Below, piece by piece: positions 18,801 to 28,193 of a DNA stretch of 64,000 nucleotides. Below the pieces are notes generated by a model. That model ran no database searches, was not told the origin of the DNA, and saw nothing but the letters and a program-made list of their open reading frames with translations. Positions within the stretch are counted from its first letter, which is position 1. Each line of letters opens with the position of its first letter. The DNA is taken from positions 96,474-160,473 of the forward strand of contig DIYJ01000005.1 in the NCBI GenBank assembly GCA_002428995.1, read 5' to 3'. Made by a program: the position numbers and the translations under genes. Origin of the DNA: Flavobacteriales bacterium UBA6057 (GTDB lineage: Bacteria; Bacteroidota; Bacteroidia; Flavobacteriales_G; Salibacteraceae).

Positions 18801-18808
18801 CAAAGCTA
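18801..18808 (-). promoter_or_regulatory. Candidate -7 element of the 15.3-18.8 kb T9SS gene
   Basis: TAGCTTTG on the minus strand is an exact TAnnTTTG match, placed to give a leader of about 30 bases before the ATG at 18765. No clear -33 TTTG is seen; a TTTTC lies near the expected place. Confidence 0.4.
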
Positions 18809-19029
18809 TCCACCATGGAAGCCCTCGGAACTGAAAAGTAAAACCGGTATAGATCAATGGAAATTCGGTTACATTTCCATGAAATTCTGCGACCTCTAAC
18901 GATTCAAAAGGATGGCGATCGTTTCCCGGGCAACTGGAAATACTGCCAATCATGGACAGACTTGAGGTCGTTCCCAGCGTATGTGCATCAAGCTTCAGTG
19001 AACCTGTGAAAGCTTGCCCATCAAGCCTC

Positions 19030-20151
19030 TTACCGGATCAGCCTTCTCCAGAGCTGTTCCAATGGCCCCATTCTTCTGTATTTCGAATAAACAAAGCTGA
19101 TCAGAAGGTTGAATCCAAAGATCACCAGGGAAAGGAGCATGAGATCCGTAGGGCGCAGCTTCCCATAGTATCCAAATCCGTAACCGAAAAAGATCAACAC
19201 ACAAATCACGGATTGCAGAATGTAGTTGCTCAGTGCAAAGCGGCCGACAATGGCCAGGATGCGGGCAATGTTGGGCAGGGTTTGAAACAAGATGCTAAAC
19301 CCTAGAATGTAGCCACAGCTCAGAGCCGTTTCGCACAGTACATTAATGGCCATGAGTGCTGGGCGCCAATAGGGCGTTGCCTTCAGGTCTATCTGGCTGA
19401 AGACGTCCATTTTGACGAAGTTCCAGCCGGCACTCAATCCGATCATGAGCAGAGCAGCGAACAGGAAACTGGTTTTATGCTCACGGATGCGGGTGAAGAG
19501 CGATTGACGCGCGGCATACATACCAAGAAACAGCACACCCAGCGTCTTGGGCATATACCAAACGAGGTTCTCGGGCAGGAAAGCCACGAACTCGATCATG
19601 CGCATTTCGAATATCTCCAGGTAGTTTCCTTCGCTGAATACGGAAATAAACTCTTCCAACTCCGCAGGCTGCTCGAGGCTCAGCATGGGCCAGCTGAAAG
19701 CCACGGCTCCCAGATAATAGAGTGGTCGAAAGAAGATGAAGAAGCTAGCGAGGGCAAGGATGCTTTGCTTCGACCAACGAATGGTTGGTATCACCAGGAG
19801 ACCCAGCAAACCATAGCTAGCCAAAATATCTCCAAACCAAAACAGCAGGATGTGCATGGCTCCAAACAGGAACAGCACGAGCATTCTGCGCGTGAGGTAT
19901 GGAACCGCAGCTTCGGCCCGTGAATGGGCTTGCAAAATGATCCCAAAGCCGAATAAAAAGGCGAAGATGAAGAGGAACTTGCCGGCCGCATAGTCCACCA
20001 CAAGATTCACCGTGACGGCCTGCAACCCTTCGAAGGCTCCGTAGAAAATACCGTAGTAAGAAATGGGAGCGTGAAACACGAAGATGTTCACCAGCAGCAC
20101 TCCAAACAGCGCTGTTCCCCTCAATGCATCTAATTCCTGAATTCTATTCAC
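19030..20151 (-). CDS. DUF418 (YeiB-like) integral membrane protein
   Basis: Polytopic inner-membrane protein of 373 residues with about eight to nine hydrophobic helices. The N terminus RIQELDALRGTALFGVLLVN is the diagnostic opening of the YeiB/DUF418 family, and the C-terminal half carries the DUF418 region (GRFALSNYILQS, then GPLEQLWR). Members are related to acyltransferase-3-like membrane proteins and are poorly characterised. The start is GTG at 20151, only 10 bases after the stop of the upstream aminotransferase gene, so the two are probably co-transcribed. Confidence 0.88.
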   Translation of the reverse strand: MNRIQELDALRGTALFGVLLVNIFVFHAPISYYGIFYGAFEGLQAVTVNLVVDYAAGKFLFIFAFLFGFGIILQAHSRAEAAVPYLTRRMLVLFLFGAMHILLFWFGDILASYGLLGLLVIPTIRWSKQSILALASFFIFFRPLYYLGAVAFSWPMLSLEQPAELEEFISVFSEGNYLEIFEMRMIEFVAFLPENLVWYMPKTLGVLFLGMYAARQSLFTRIREHKTSFLFAALLMIGLSAGWNFVKMDVFSQIDLKATPYWRPALMAINVLCETALSCGYILGFSILFQTLPNIARILAIVGRFALSNYILQSVICVLIFFGYGFGYYGKLRPTDLMLLSLVIFGFNLLISFVYSKYRRMGPLEQLWRRLIR

Positions 20152-20161
20152 CGTTCAGAAG

Positions 20162-21331
20162 TCATGATTTAGAATGTTCAACTGAGGCTGAAATAACAGA
20201 GATCAAGCGCTGAATGTCTTCCGCATCGTTAAACAGATGGACGGCCAACCTCAAATAGCTTCCTCTGGTGGAGAGGTAGATATTGTTAGCCTCGAGATTG
20301 GCCTTAAGCTGTTGCAAATCCAGATCAGGTGGCAGTTTGAGCGCAAACAGGTGATTGCAGAAAAAGGCAGGTTCTTCCAGTTTTACATTCAAGGTTTCCA
20401 GGTAAGCCAGCAATGGTTGGATGAGTTCTCCACAATAGTCCTGTATACGTTCGGGATTCCACTCTACCACTTGCTTCAGCGCAGCATTCAGCATGGGCAT
20501 GAGTGTGAAATTGCTGGTTTCTCCAACATTAAACCTCGCGGCCTTTGACTGATACTGATCGTCATAGTTGGTGAGGCTGCTGAATTCCATAGCGTTGGAT
20601 CGATTCATCCAGCTTTCCTCGATCGGCACTCCGTCTGCGAAGCGATCGGAAACATACATAAGGCCGAGCGAGTATGGACCAAACAACCATTTGTAGCCTG
20701 CACAAATCAGGGCATCTATGTGACAGCCTTCAACATCTATGGGCAATGCACCTACCGACTGGGTGCCATCCACAATGAACGCTGCACCCACGCTCCTGCA
20801 ACGTTCTCCAATGGCCTTCAGGTCAAACTTGATTCCGTTCATCCAATGCACGGAAGACATAAGCACCACGGAAGTCTGATCATCGATTTGCTCGAGCAGG
20901 TTTCGATTCCAGCTTTCTCCGATCAGCTCCGCTTCATTGGGTCCCACAGCCACCAGTTCATTGCCGTGATCTTTACACCACTTTTCCAGCGCGAAGTAGC
21001 CACTTGGAAACTCGTCCTTTACGGTAATGGCTGTTCCTCCCGGTTTGGGCGATGTGTTGTTGAGTACCGAGGCCATTCCATACGACACGGAAGGAATGAT
21101 GGCGATGCTTTCATGGGTGGAATGAACGATTTGAGCAAAAGATGCCTTTACCTGCTCGATTTCCCTGAAAAAGTCATCGGGTTTAATGCTGTAGGGAGTT
21201 CTTTCCCTTTTCAGGGCCTGGATACAAGCTTCCTCAGAGGCCTTGAGTAAAGGTGCTTTGAATGCGCAGTTCAGGTAATGCACATTGTCAGGCAGGTGAA
21301 ACAGATGCTTTTGTGACTTCAAATCATTCAT
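20162..21331 (-). CDS. Aminotransferase class V family PLP enzyme
   Basis: Fold-type I PLP enzyme of 389 residues related to cysteine desulfurases and selenocysteine lyase-like proteins. The conserved segments are SVSYGMASVLN (cofactor phosphate region), FIVDGTQSVGALPIDV with the pyridine-binding Asp, and the Schiff-base Lys near residue 214 in GYKWLFGPYSLG. The usual desulfurase active-site Cys loop is not evident, so desulfurase activity is doubtful; a lyase or aminotransferase on an amino acid is as likely. It is followed after 10 bases by the DUF418 gene. Confidence 0.85.
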   Translation of the reverse strand: MNDLKSQKHLFHLPDNVHYLNCAFKAPLLKASEEACIQALKRERTPYSIKPDDFFREIEQVKASFAQIVHSTHESIAIIPSVSYGMASVLNNTSPKPGGTAITVKDEFPSGYFALEKWCKDHGNELVAVGPNEAELIGESWNRNLLEQIDDQTSVVLMSSVHWMNGIKFDLKAIGERCRSVGAAFIVDGTQSVGALPIDVEGCHIDALICAGYKWLFGPYSLGLMYVSDRFADGVPIEESWMNRSNAMEFSSLTNYDDQYQSKAARFNVGETSNFTLMPMLNAALKQVVEWNPERIQDYCGELIQPLLAYLETLNVKLEEPAFFCNHLFALKLPPDLDLQQLKANLEANNIYLSTRGSYLRLAVHLFNDAEDIQRLISVISASVEHSKS

Positions 21332-21486
21332 CGTTCAATGATAGGTGATGATTTGTTTTTTGAGCACATGACAGTGCGAAAAGCTTAGATGGTAGGAGTT
21401 GAACAGGCTACTTCATTCGAGTAACGTCTGGAATTAAAACTACCACGTCAGTCGAAGACAGAGAAGCAACAGCAGCGATTCGCTGT

Positions 21487-22230
21487 TTATCGACTTTCAG
21501 GAAATTGGTGCGTTAGCTCACCGTCTTCATCAAAGAAGTGGATACGGGCTTCGTTGGCAGAGTCAATAAATAGCCTGAGCCTTTCCGTTCCGGATTCATC
21601 CTTCAGGGTCAACTGAGGAACCTCATTATCGCTGCCAAGGAACAAGCGTTCCTGGCCGAGGTCACCGTTTTTCTTCAGTTCATTGATCTCCCGGATGATC
21701 TCCTTTTTTCGATCGTCTGAGACATCATCGTACTTGAATTCATGAATGAGATCGAGGTTTTTCCCAAAGCTGCCGTTTCCGCTCCGGTCATAGATCGTCA
21801 GGCCTGATTTTACGGCACCTCTTATGTTCTCTGTGTGTTCCAGATTGATGACTTGATTGTCCCGGTATCGATCAAAGGACAAATGCCCGGTTCCATACTT
21901 CCGGCCATCGGGCAGCTCGTTGCTGTTGAACACCAGGCCTCCCATCTCATCGCCCTGCTCATTGAAAAGGATCATTCCGGCAACGTGCTCACGCTCAATC
22001 ATGCCCACAGGATATTCCTTGCCATCCATCCGTGGTGCCGCAATCCGCTGCTTGTTGGCGATCGCCAGCACCGTTGTTCCATCTTCGTTCACAATGTTGA
22101 TGCGCTCTACATTCAGCACTTTTCCTTCATCACCATTGACAAAACCGGATAGCAAAAACACCAGGAGCAGCGCCCAACAAAGCATATTACTGAGGATCAA
22201 AAGGCGGATTTGATTTTTAGGCACCATCAT
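21487..22230 (-). CDS. Hypothetical membrane-anchored periplasmic protein
   Basis: A 247-residue protein with one N-terminal hydrophobic helix (about 8-31, LLILSNMLCWALLLVFLLSG) that could be an anchor or an uncleaved signal. The soluble part has recurring beta-strand patterns of the type VNEDGTTVLAIAN, LFNEQGDEMGGLVFN, LTLKDESGTERLRLFID and HFFDEDGELTH. These look like short beta-hairpin repeats with an acidic DG turn. No known family is recognised. The start is at a double ATG (22230/22227). Confidence 0.65.
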   Translation of the reverse strand: MMVPKNQIRLLILSNMLCWALLLVFLLSGFVNGDEGKVLNVERINIVNEDGTTVLAIANKQRIAAPRMDGKEYPVGMIEREHVAGMILFNEQGDEMGGLVFNSNELPDGRKYGTGHLSFDRYRDNQVINLEHTENIRGAVKSGLTIYDRSGNGSFGKNLDLIHEFKYDDVSDDRKKEIIREINELKKNGDLGQERLFLGSDNEVPQLTLKDESGTERLRLFIDSANEARIHFFDEDGELTHQFPESR

Positions 22231-22408
22231 TCAGATTTGGTTTTGTTAAGACGAGATGTGATCACTAGCCGCAGAGGCTTCTACATGCTGCAAAGGATAA
22301 CCGAATATAATCTGACCTATCAGACAGAGCCCCAGCTGTTCCTGTTGTCCATGTTTCGGCACCGATGGATCAATGTCGAAGGACAGATCGTGATCTGTTG
22401 CCCCTCCC

Positions 22409-22450
22409 CGATCTCGATACAACGCACTTTGTGCGTCACTCGATCTGACA
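22409..22450. repeat. Hairpin repeat, possibly related to the GIY-YIG-flanking elements
   Basis: CGCAC-TTT-GTGCG (22423-22435) is a perfect 5-bp hairpin between CTCGATACAA and TCACTCGATCTGACA. The layout (TCGA block, variable perfect hairpin, block ending in TGAC or TGACA) parallels the arms of the elements at 8368-8504 and 8847-8975. The sequence is diverged and the relation is tentative. Confidence 0.4.
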
Positions 22451-22500
22451 TTGCTTCACGGTAGATTACTTGAGCTTGTGACAGGAGTTGACTCCCCGTA

Positions 22501-22528
22501 ATCATCTAATGAACTGATCATCTAATCC
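22501..22528. repeat. Short A/T-rich intergenic repeat, copy 2
   Basis: Two ATCATCTAAT words separated by GAACTG, just beyond the stop of the outer-membrane protein gene at 22530. It shares the words and orientation of the runs at 14-52 and 23795-23865. Confidence 0.5.
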
Positions 22529-22529
22529 C

Positions 22530-23669
22530 CTAAAAAGCTTCCCCAATGAAAAAGTAGAATCCCATGCCCTCGTTGGTGAAGGCTACATCAAAGCGGGTGA
22601 ACACGTCTTTTTCAGGAAAGATGTAGAAGCGCGGACCGAGACCTGCGGACCAGCGAATGCGATCCATGCGGAGGGCATCGATGTTGGGTGCCACCTCGCC
22701 TACGCTGGCGAAGGCTGCTGCTCCCCAGCGTTTTGAAAACGGCAGTGGCAACAAACGAAATTCGGTTTGACCGGCTACCATGTGGTTGTCGCGATAGCGT
22801 CCGAGGTAATAACCACGCATGAGTCGTTCCCCGCCCATCAGCGCCAGTTGGTTGAAGGGAACCTGGCCGCCTGAGAACTGCCCAAACAGGTTGAAGGCCC
22901 ACACATTGTTCTTACCAACCGGCTGATAGTATCGGAAATCAGCGAAGTAGGAGTTGAAAGAAAAGGAACTGCCCCAAGCTTCCTGGCTGCTGAGCCAGGC
23001 GAGTTCCATGAACAGGCCATCACGCACGTTGAGCACGTTGTGGCGATTGTCATAAACCAGCCCCCAACCCAGGCTGAGGTCGGTAAACCCATTGCGACCG
23101 AGCGGATAGTTGAAGGTGTTGGCATCCTGCGATCCCGCGAGGTCGAACTGGACGTTGCGCATCAATTCGAAATCCACCTCTGGTCCTGTGTACAGGTTTT
23201 TCCAGAGGCGATAGAGAAAGCGTTCCCGGAAACGAAACTCGGAAGCGGAGATGGTGGCTTTTACGTCTTCGGTAGTAGTTGGCCCGATGCCATAGTAAGA
23301 CAAGGGAAAGTTTTGAAACTTGATCAACCCCAGGAAGAAGAAGCGGCTGTCATCTGTAAAGATCGCGTGGTCGATAAAGCCTCCGTATTGGCGTTCAAGT
23401 GTGAGAAAGGAAAAGGAAGAAACCTCGGAAAGACGATTGTTGGTGTCCTGCTTTGCTCGAAACACAAGTACCGAACTGACACCAAACTCCACGCTGGTTT
23501 CGGGAGCATACGCCAGGGTTGGATAGGCAATGAACTTCGGCTTTGCCTGATCTGAGCTGTCTTTAAGAATGTGGTTGAAGTACCTGGTGATAAAGGATTG
23601 AGCCTGGGATTGGTGAACTGTAAAACACATCCAGACGATCAAACCCCAAAACCAAAACACCTTTCCCAT
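22530..23669 (-). CDS. BamA/TamA-family outer-membrane beta-barrel protein
   Basis: A 379-residue protein from the ATG at 23669, with a signal peptide ending near HQSQAQ. The body alternates polar and hydrophobic residues as in a 16-strand barrel, and the segment LMGGERLMRGYYLGRYRD is the conserved Omp85/surface-antigen loop containing the RGY-type motif. The last residue is an aromatic-ending strand (FYFFIGEAF). No POTRA domains are present (only about 50 residues precede the barrel), so it belongs to the short BamA/TamA-related or patatin-linked-type barrels, not to BamA itself. The substrate is unknown. Confidence 0.82.
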   Translation of the reverse strand: MGKVFWFWGLIVWMCFTVHQSQAQSFITRYFNHILKDSSDQAKPKFIAYPTLAYAPETSVEFGVSSVLVFRAKQDTNNRLSEVSSFSFLTLERQYGGFIDHAIFTDDSRFFFLGLIKFQNFPLSYYGIGPTTTEDVKATISASEFRFRERFLYRLWKNLYTGPEVDFELMRNVQFDLAGSQDANTFNYPLGRNGFTDLSLGWGLVYDNRHNVLNVRDGLFMELAWLSSQEAWGSSFSFNSYFADFRYYQPVGKNNVWAFNLFGQFSGGQVPFNQLALMGGERLMRGYYLGRYRDNHMVAGQTEFRLLPLPFSKRWGAAAFASVGEVAPNIDALRMDRIRWSAGLGPRFYIFPEKDVFTRFDVAFTNEGMGFYFFIGEAF

Positions 23670-23794
23670 CCGCGGTAAATGTAGAAGATTGAATCTCAGC
23701 ACATTCTCATTTTCAGATGCGGTACTCCTTACCGGGCCGAATTAAAACCAAGAAAAAACACTCAAATAAGCACCTCCGACTATCACCAAATGAT

Positions 23795-23865
23795 ATCATC
23801 ACCTGACGATCCAATTATCTAATTATCTAATTAACTGATCATCTAATTAATCATCCGATCATCCA
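23795..23865. repeat. Short A/T-rich intergenic repeat, copy 3 (longest)
   Basis: About 70 bases made of ATTATCTAATTATCTAATTA and ATCATCTAAT/ATCATCCGATC words. It runs into the 3' end of the gene at 23843, whose last codons and stop are part of it. The words and orientation are the same as at 14-52 and 22501-22528. Confidence 0.5.
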
Positions 23866-24541
23866 CCTCCCACCTACTCATCTTCAACGACTTATTGGCC
23901 GTAACCACCACCAAGGTCACAATCCCCACACCCACAGCGCTCCAGGTGGCGAAGTAGGCCAGTGTGCGAATCACAGCGATGGCGGGTATTCCAAACACAA
24001 TCCAGGTGAAGGTGCCCCATTCGGCTGCGGAGGCAATGCGGCTCATCTCTGGTCGGTAGCGGTTCTCAATGATCACTTTATCGATGTCTACTACCGCGAT
24101 GGTTTGCACTTCTGAGTATTGAATGTCTTCACGCAGGCTATCTACCACCTCGAACCTCTCCTGGAGACTATCTTCCGTCATGGATGAACTTACCGGATGC
24201 TGCCGGTAAACGGCATTGATTTCCTCGCGCTTTGCCTTCTTAGCTTTCCCCTTGAAGGTCCACACCTTCATGGTTAAAGATGAATCCTCGTAGTTGGTGA
24301 GGATCACCCTCATTTTTTTCTCGCCCTTGGGCTTCACCTTTACTTCGTAGGCGTTCAGCGGAATTCCAATCGTTTTGTGAGGGCGCTTATGATGCCGAAA
24401 AAGCAAAGTATCCTGAGCGTGGGAAGCAACGGACAGCATCGAACACAGCAAAAGGAACAGGCCTATGCGTGCAGGCTTGACGATATGGAAACCAGAGAAA
24501 GACAACAATGACAAAGGACGTGATTTTGTTTCAGCGGTCAA
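23843..24541 (-). CDS. Hypothetical envelope protein
   Basis: A 232-residue protein with a hydrophobic signal (about 25-42, ending SHAQ), a basic beta-rich domain (about 50-105, LNAYEVKVKPKGEKKMRV), and two hydrophobic segments near 175-215 followed by a short tail. The basic domain resembles small secreted modules that respond to or bind other molecules, but no family is recognised. The start is TTG at 24541; no ATG precedes the signal sequence. The stop and final codons lie inside an intergenic repeat, suggesting that the repeat has rewritten the C terminus. Confidence 0.6.
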   Translation of the reverse strand: MTAETKSRPLSLLSFSGFHIVKPARIGLFLLLCSMLSVASHAQDTLLFRHHKRPHKTIGIPLNAYEVKVKPKGEKKMRVILTNYEDSSLTMKVWTFKGKAKKAKREEINAVYRQHPVSSSMTEDSLQERFEVVDSLREDIQYSEVQTIAVVDIDKVIIENRYRPEMSRIASAAEWGTFTWIVFGIPAIAVIRTLAYFATWSAVGVGIVTLVVVTANKSLKMSRWEVDDRMIN

Positions 24542-24639
24542 GCCGTGGGAATCTCCTCCATCATGAGCACCAGGCCTGCATCTGAATCCTTTCGGATGGA
24601 TCGCTGAGAATGTGCACTCCAGAGCTTCATTTACACCGC

Positions 24640-25428
24640 TTAGGCTAGTTCCTTTCTAATGGCTTCGCTGCTTAGAATATTCTGGGCTATGTCTCGCCCC
24701 CAGGTTTCATACGTCAGCTTTGAAGGATGCACACCATCGCTGAAAAAGGAGGCAGGACTGGTGTCTAGCTGAAACTTATCCATCCAGGCCTCGAGGGTGA
24801 TGCGCTCCCCGAAGTAATAGACTCGAGGCTCACTTTGCACTTCTTTGGCGAGTTCGTCACCGAGAATTTCAACAAGGTTGCCGATGGTGAACTTAATCAG
24901 TGGTGTGAAGGCGGGAAAAATCTTGATTGGAGGCATGTTGCAGAACACAATGACGGATTCAGGATACCTGACACGAAGGTCTCTGATCAAAGCACGAACA
25001 TCCCTCCGCCATGCAGAGGGTCGATTGAGGGTAAATGCATCATTCCCTCCAAGTCCGATCACGATCAGGTCCACTGCATCATCCTCTATTTTCGACACCA
25101 GCTTTTCCCTCACTCGCTTGGCCGTGTAACCACTCCGTGCCACTACCTTCCATTCAACCTTTGCCTTCAGTCCAGCCGAAAGTGCTCTGGCCAAACTTCC
25201 GGTAAACCCTTCTTCATGCGTTTCCACTCCTACTCCTGCAACCGTGCTTTCACCCAGCGCCACCAGTCTAAGCGGTCGCTTTCCATCGAGCGAGAAACCA
25301 GCGGATCCTGTAAGACCAGAAGCTTCCGGCAGCTTTGGCACCCGAGCCCTGATCTGTTTTCCCTGAACATACATCAACGGAAGAAGAGGAATGGTGATCA
25401 GGCTGCCAAACAAATACCGAGCGTTCAT
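24640..25428 (-). CDS. SGNH/GDSL-family hydrolase
   Basis: Esterase or acetylhydrolase of 262 residues. Block I is ALGESTVAG (GDS replaced by GES, with the Ser kept as nucleophile), block III is GLGGND with the oxyanion Asn, and block V is SDGVHPS with the catalytic Asp and His. The N terminus (about 1-20) is a short hydrophobic segment that may anchor it or direct export. The substrate (lipid, acetylated sugar or peptidoglycan) cannot be inferred. It is followed by an unknown envelope protein on the same strand. Confidence 0.88.
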   Translation of the reverse strand: MNARYLFGSLITIPLLPLMYVQGKQIRARVPKLPEASGLTGSAGFSLDGKRPLRLVALGESTVAGVGVETHEEGFTGSLARALSAGLKAKVEWKVVARSGYTAKRVREKLVSKIEDDAVDLIVIGLGGNDAFTLNRPSAWRRDVRALIRDLRVRYPESVIVFCNMPPIKIFPAFTPLIKFTIGNLVEILGDELAKEVQSEPRVYYFGERITLEAWMDKFQLDTSPASFFSDGVHPSKLTYETWGRDIAQNILSSEAIRKELA

Positions 25429-25481
25429 CTTTTCTGTTTCAAGCGGTGATTACAACAACATGTATGGTCAAAATTAGAGGG

Positions 25482-25895
25482 TTAGATCGCTGACCTTGCA
25501 CCCTTCCACTGAAGCCATTGACCGGCAAGCAGAATCGCAAAACTCAAAAACCAAAAAAGCGCGCCAAAGCCTACCGTAACCGGATCACCGTATCCATCGA
25601 GTTGTGGGATATGACTCAACCCGAGTACCAAGCTGGAGCAGATCAGGGTGAGGATGGAAAGCATCATCTTCACCTTCAGTCGGGCTTTTCGGAGGATTAG
25701 GTTGAGGAAGTAGATGATATTGGCCAGCCATGGAAGTCCCATCCAAGGATCTGGAATCCCCAACCATCCCAGCGCCAGGACAAAGATGCCGTAGTAGTCT
25801 GATGTATAAAAGGCTGGTGTACAAAGCGCCAGCACATAGAGCATCAGCGAAATGACAGTGTACCTTTTTTGAAATATGCGAACGAATGAATCCAA
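25482..25895 (-). CDS. Hypothetical four-helix membrane protein
   Basis: A 137-residue protein with four hydrophobic helices (about 13-30, 33-60, 75-95 and 105-128) joined by short loops, predicted to sit in the inner membrane. The start is TTG at 25895; an ATG 17 codons inside would remove part of the first helix. No family is recognised. It precedes the SGNH hydrolase on the same strand with 53 bases between them, so they may be co-transcribed. Confidence 0.6.
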   Translation of the reverse strand: MDSFVRIFQKRYTVISLMLYVLALCTPAFYTSDYYGIFVLALGWLGIPDPWMGLPWLANIIYFLNLILRKARLKVKMMLSILTLICSSLVLGLSHIPQLDGYGDPVTVGFGALFWFLSFAILLAGQWLQWKGARSAI

Positions 25896-26009
25896 CGAGT
25901 GGGCCGGTGATGTGAATGGCGCAAGGTTTGAAAAGCGCTAACACATCGCGATCGCCCTTATGATCCATTAACCAAAAAAACCTGCAAATGCCGGAGAATG
26001 GCAGAAACG

Positions 26010-26039
26010 AAAAAGGAGCCCTCCAAAAGGAAGACTCCT
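26010..26039 (-). terminator. Strong intrinsic terminator of the T9SS gene at 26.1 kb
   Basis: On the minus strand an 11-bp stem, AGGAGTCTTCC paired with GGAGGGCTCCT (two G-U pairs) and a TTTT loop, is followed by a T run. It lies 28 bases beyond the stop at 26067. Confidence 0.8.
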
Positions 26040-26066
26040 CTACACAGCATCTTATAAAGTACTGGA

Positions 26067-28193
26067 TCAGCGAATCACCAGTCGCTGTACAGCCTGCGTG
26101 GCTCCATCGTTCAAGCGAACGAAGTAAACTCCAGAGGCCAATGTTTCAATCGGAAGTTCAATGATGGATTCCGCATCGCCATTGATGTTCATGGAAGAAA
26201 TCACCTCACCCTCAACGCTCAACAGGTCTACTTCATAATCCCCTGCCCGGTGCAGCACGAGTGAAGCATTGCCATGCGCTGGATTGGGATACAATTCAAA
26301 ATCGCGGTTTGCCAAACGTTCATCCACACCGTTCACCATAATGTCAAACGAAGCAGAGCCTTTGCAACCATCCAAATCCGTCACCACTACCACGTAAGTA
26401 CCATCGGTGCTGATGCCTTCAATGTCCTCCTCATTCACTACATCAAAGGACCCGGGACCAGTCCATTCCACGGTATACGGCTCCAGGCCATTGCCAGAAA
26501 TGGTAATGTCGATGGAATTGGTAAAGGCAGCGTTGGCAAAGGTGTCAGAGACAACACCATCTACGATGATGTCAACATCATCACAAGCGAAGGGATCTGT
26601 AGTTCTTACACGTACCATAGGAACAACGGTATACTCAAGTGCAGATTCGGTCACAGGAATCAGCCAGTCATCCGTACTGGTGGGGTCTACCAATGCCAGT
26701 CCGCGTGGCACATCCCATTCTACACCAACAGGTATCTGATCCTCATAAGTTCTGAAGCAGGCGTAAAAGCCTTCCTGCTCTGCGGTGAGCGGCACCTCCA
26801 GGGGAATAGAAACCCAATCATCCACGATGGCTCCGGCATCTCCCTGATCCACTGAGAAGAAAGCATTGGAACCTAGCACTGAAGTAGCAGCTTCATCATA
26901 GATGAATGCACCGATGGAAGTCCCATTGGTGAGCCCGAAATCTCCGTTATTGCCTGTGAGCTGTGGGAAAAACACTTCAATGGCCCGAACGGTGTCCGCG
27001 ACAAAGTTGTCAAAGTACACACACATACTGTATCCAGATGTTCCGTACCATGCCGCCCCTTGAGGATCGCCATCATCATATGCCCAGGTGTTTTCCGTCA
27101 CTTCGAAATCCCAAGTACTCAAACGATTCACATTGATCAACTGCTGCGAACCATTGGAAACATCATACCTGAGTGTATGGCTGCCCAGTGTGGAAGGCTG
27201 ATACAGATCGGGAACCTCTTCAAACGACTCCTCCCCTGGATCGAGGTCAATAGGACTCGAAGTAGAAAGGTAAGCTGATGCAGCCTCGCTCGCAACGAGC
27301 AGAACATCGGTTTGATTGACATTGCCTTGATTCAGAATGATACCTGCCGGCCGGAAGTTGGCATTCTCACCCTGAGTGGTTGGCACCTGCGTGTATTTGT
27401 AGTAAGAACTACTGTCGGTCTGTCCCATGAAGTAGCTCTGTGTGAGTTCGAAGTCGCTGGCACCTCCCTGATAAACGGTCACATCGTCAATGATCCAGCC
27501 ATAGCTCAAGCCACTGTCATCAAGATCACTCCAACGGAAACGAATCCAGAGGTTGTTATTGCCAAAACCAACCACCGAGGCTGGAATGTAATACGCCATG
27601 TATTCGGGATTGCTCAGGCTGCCCGTAGTACTGTTAAAATCAGTGGCGGACAGGAGATGATCATTGTTTCCAATTTCCAACCAGTTAGAACCGTCATTGC
27701 TTACCTCTACATGGTATTCGTCCCGAAAACGCCAGGTACGCTGCTGATATTCCAGCACGCAATTGCCTGTAATGGTTGAAACATCAATCGGACTGGTAGT
27801 AACCATGATATGCTCGCGTGGAGCAGACTCGGGAGGGCTGGTAGATGGATCTCCGTTATCCATTTCTGCACGCTTGCCACCGGAGGAAGAACTCAAGTTA
27901 TTGAGAAACCAGCCGGTTTGTTGGTTATTATCTACGATGGCCCAGCCATAGTTATCCTGATTTTGGAAGGTCCAATGCGTAGAATCTTCAAAGTCGCTGT
28001 ACCAGATCTGACTGGCAATCATAAATTCTACAATCGGTTGGTTGGAGCTGTAGCGGCTCGCCACATCGGTTGCTTTGGGCTCAGAGCCTGCGGTGTGAGC
28101 ACGCAGAACACCTTCGGGGACAACTTGTGGTTGTGCCACTGCGGTGAGCCCTATAAGCAGCAAGGGAATCGACAAAAGGTCAAGACGTTTCAT
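26067..28193 (-). CDS. T9SS-secreted protein, reelin/MAM-like repeat type
   Basis: A 708-residue surface or secreted protein from the ATG at 28193 (codons upstream of it lack a signal sequence). A signal peptide ends near AVAQ. Two beta-sandwich regions follow, the first with the pattern IWYSDFEDSTHWTFQNQDN and WIIDDVTVYQGG typical of reelin-like or MAM-like jelly-roll domains in Bacteroidota secreted proteins. A short SprB-like segment (ISGNGLEPYTVEWTGPG) precedes a T9SS type A sorting domain (ELYPNPAHGNASLVL to GVYFVRL). The ligand is unknown. Its terminator is at 26010-26039. Confidence 0.88.
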   Translation of the reverse strand: MKRLDLLSIPLLLIGLTAVAQPQVVPEGVLRAHTAGSEPKATDVASRYSSNQPIVEFMIASQIWYSDFEDSTHWTFQNQDNYGWAIVDNNQQTGWFLNNLSSSSGGKRAEMDNGDPSTSPPESAPREHIMVTTSPIDVSTITGNCVLEYQQRTWRFRDEYHVEVSNDGSNWLEIGNNDHLLSATDFNSTTGSLSNPEYMAYYIPASVVGFGNNNLWIRFRWSDLDDSGLSYGWIIDDVTVYQGGASDFELTQSYFMGQTDSSSYYKYTQVPTTQGENANFRPAGIILNQGNVNQTDVLLVASEAASAYLSTSSPIDLDPGEESFEEVPDLYQPSTLGSHTLRYDVSNGSQQLINVNRLSTWDFEVTENTWAYDDGDPQGAAWYGTSGYSMCVYFDNFVADTVRAIEVFFPQLTGNNGDFGLTNGTSIGAFIYDEAATSVLGSNAFFSVDQGDAGAIVDDWVSIPLEVPLTAEQEGFYACFRTYEDQIPVGVEWDVPRGLALVDPTSTDDWLIPVTESALEYTVVPMVRVRTTDPFACDDVDIIVDGVVSDTFANAAFTNSIDITISGNGLEPYTVEWTGPGSFDVVNEEDIEGISTDGTYVVVVTDLDGCKGSASFDIMVNGVDERLANRDFELYPNPAHGNASLVLHRAGDYEVDLLSVEGEVISSMNINGDAESIIELPIETLASGVYFVRLNDGATQAVQRLVIR

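Noticed and set aside
20162..21331. Cysteine desulfurase (IscS/SufS)
   Set aside because: The active-site Cys loop of desulfurases is not evident and no iron-sulfur cluster genes are adjacent.
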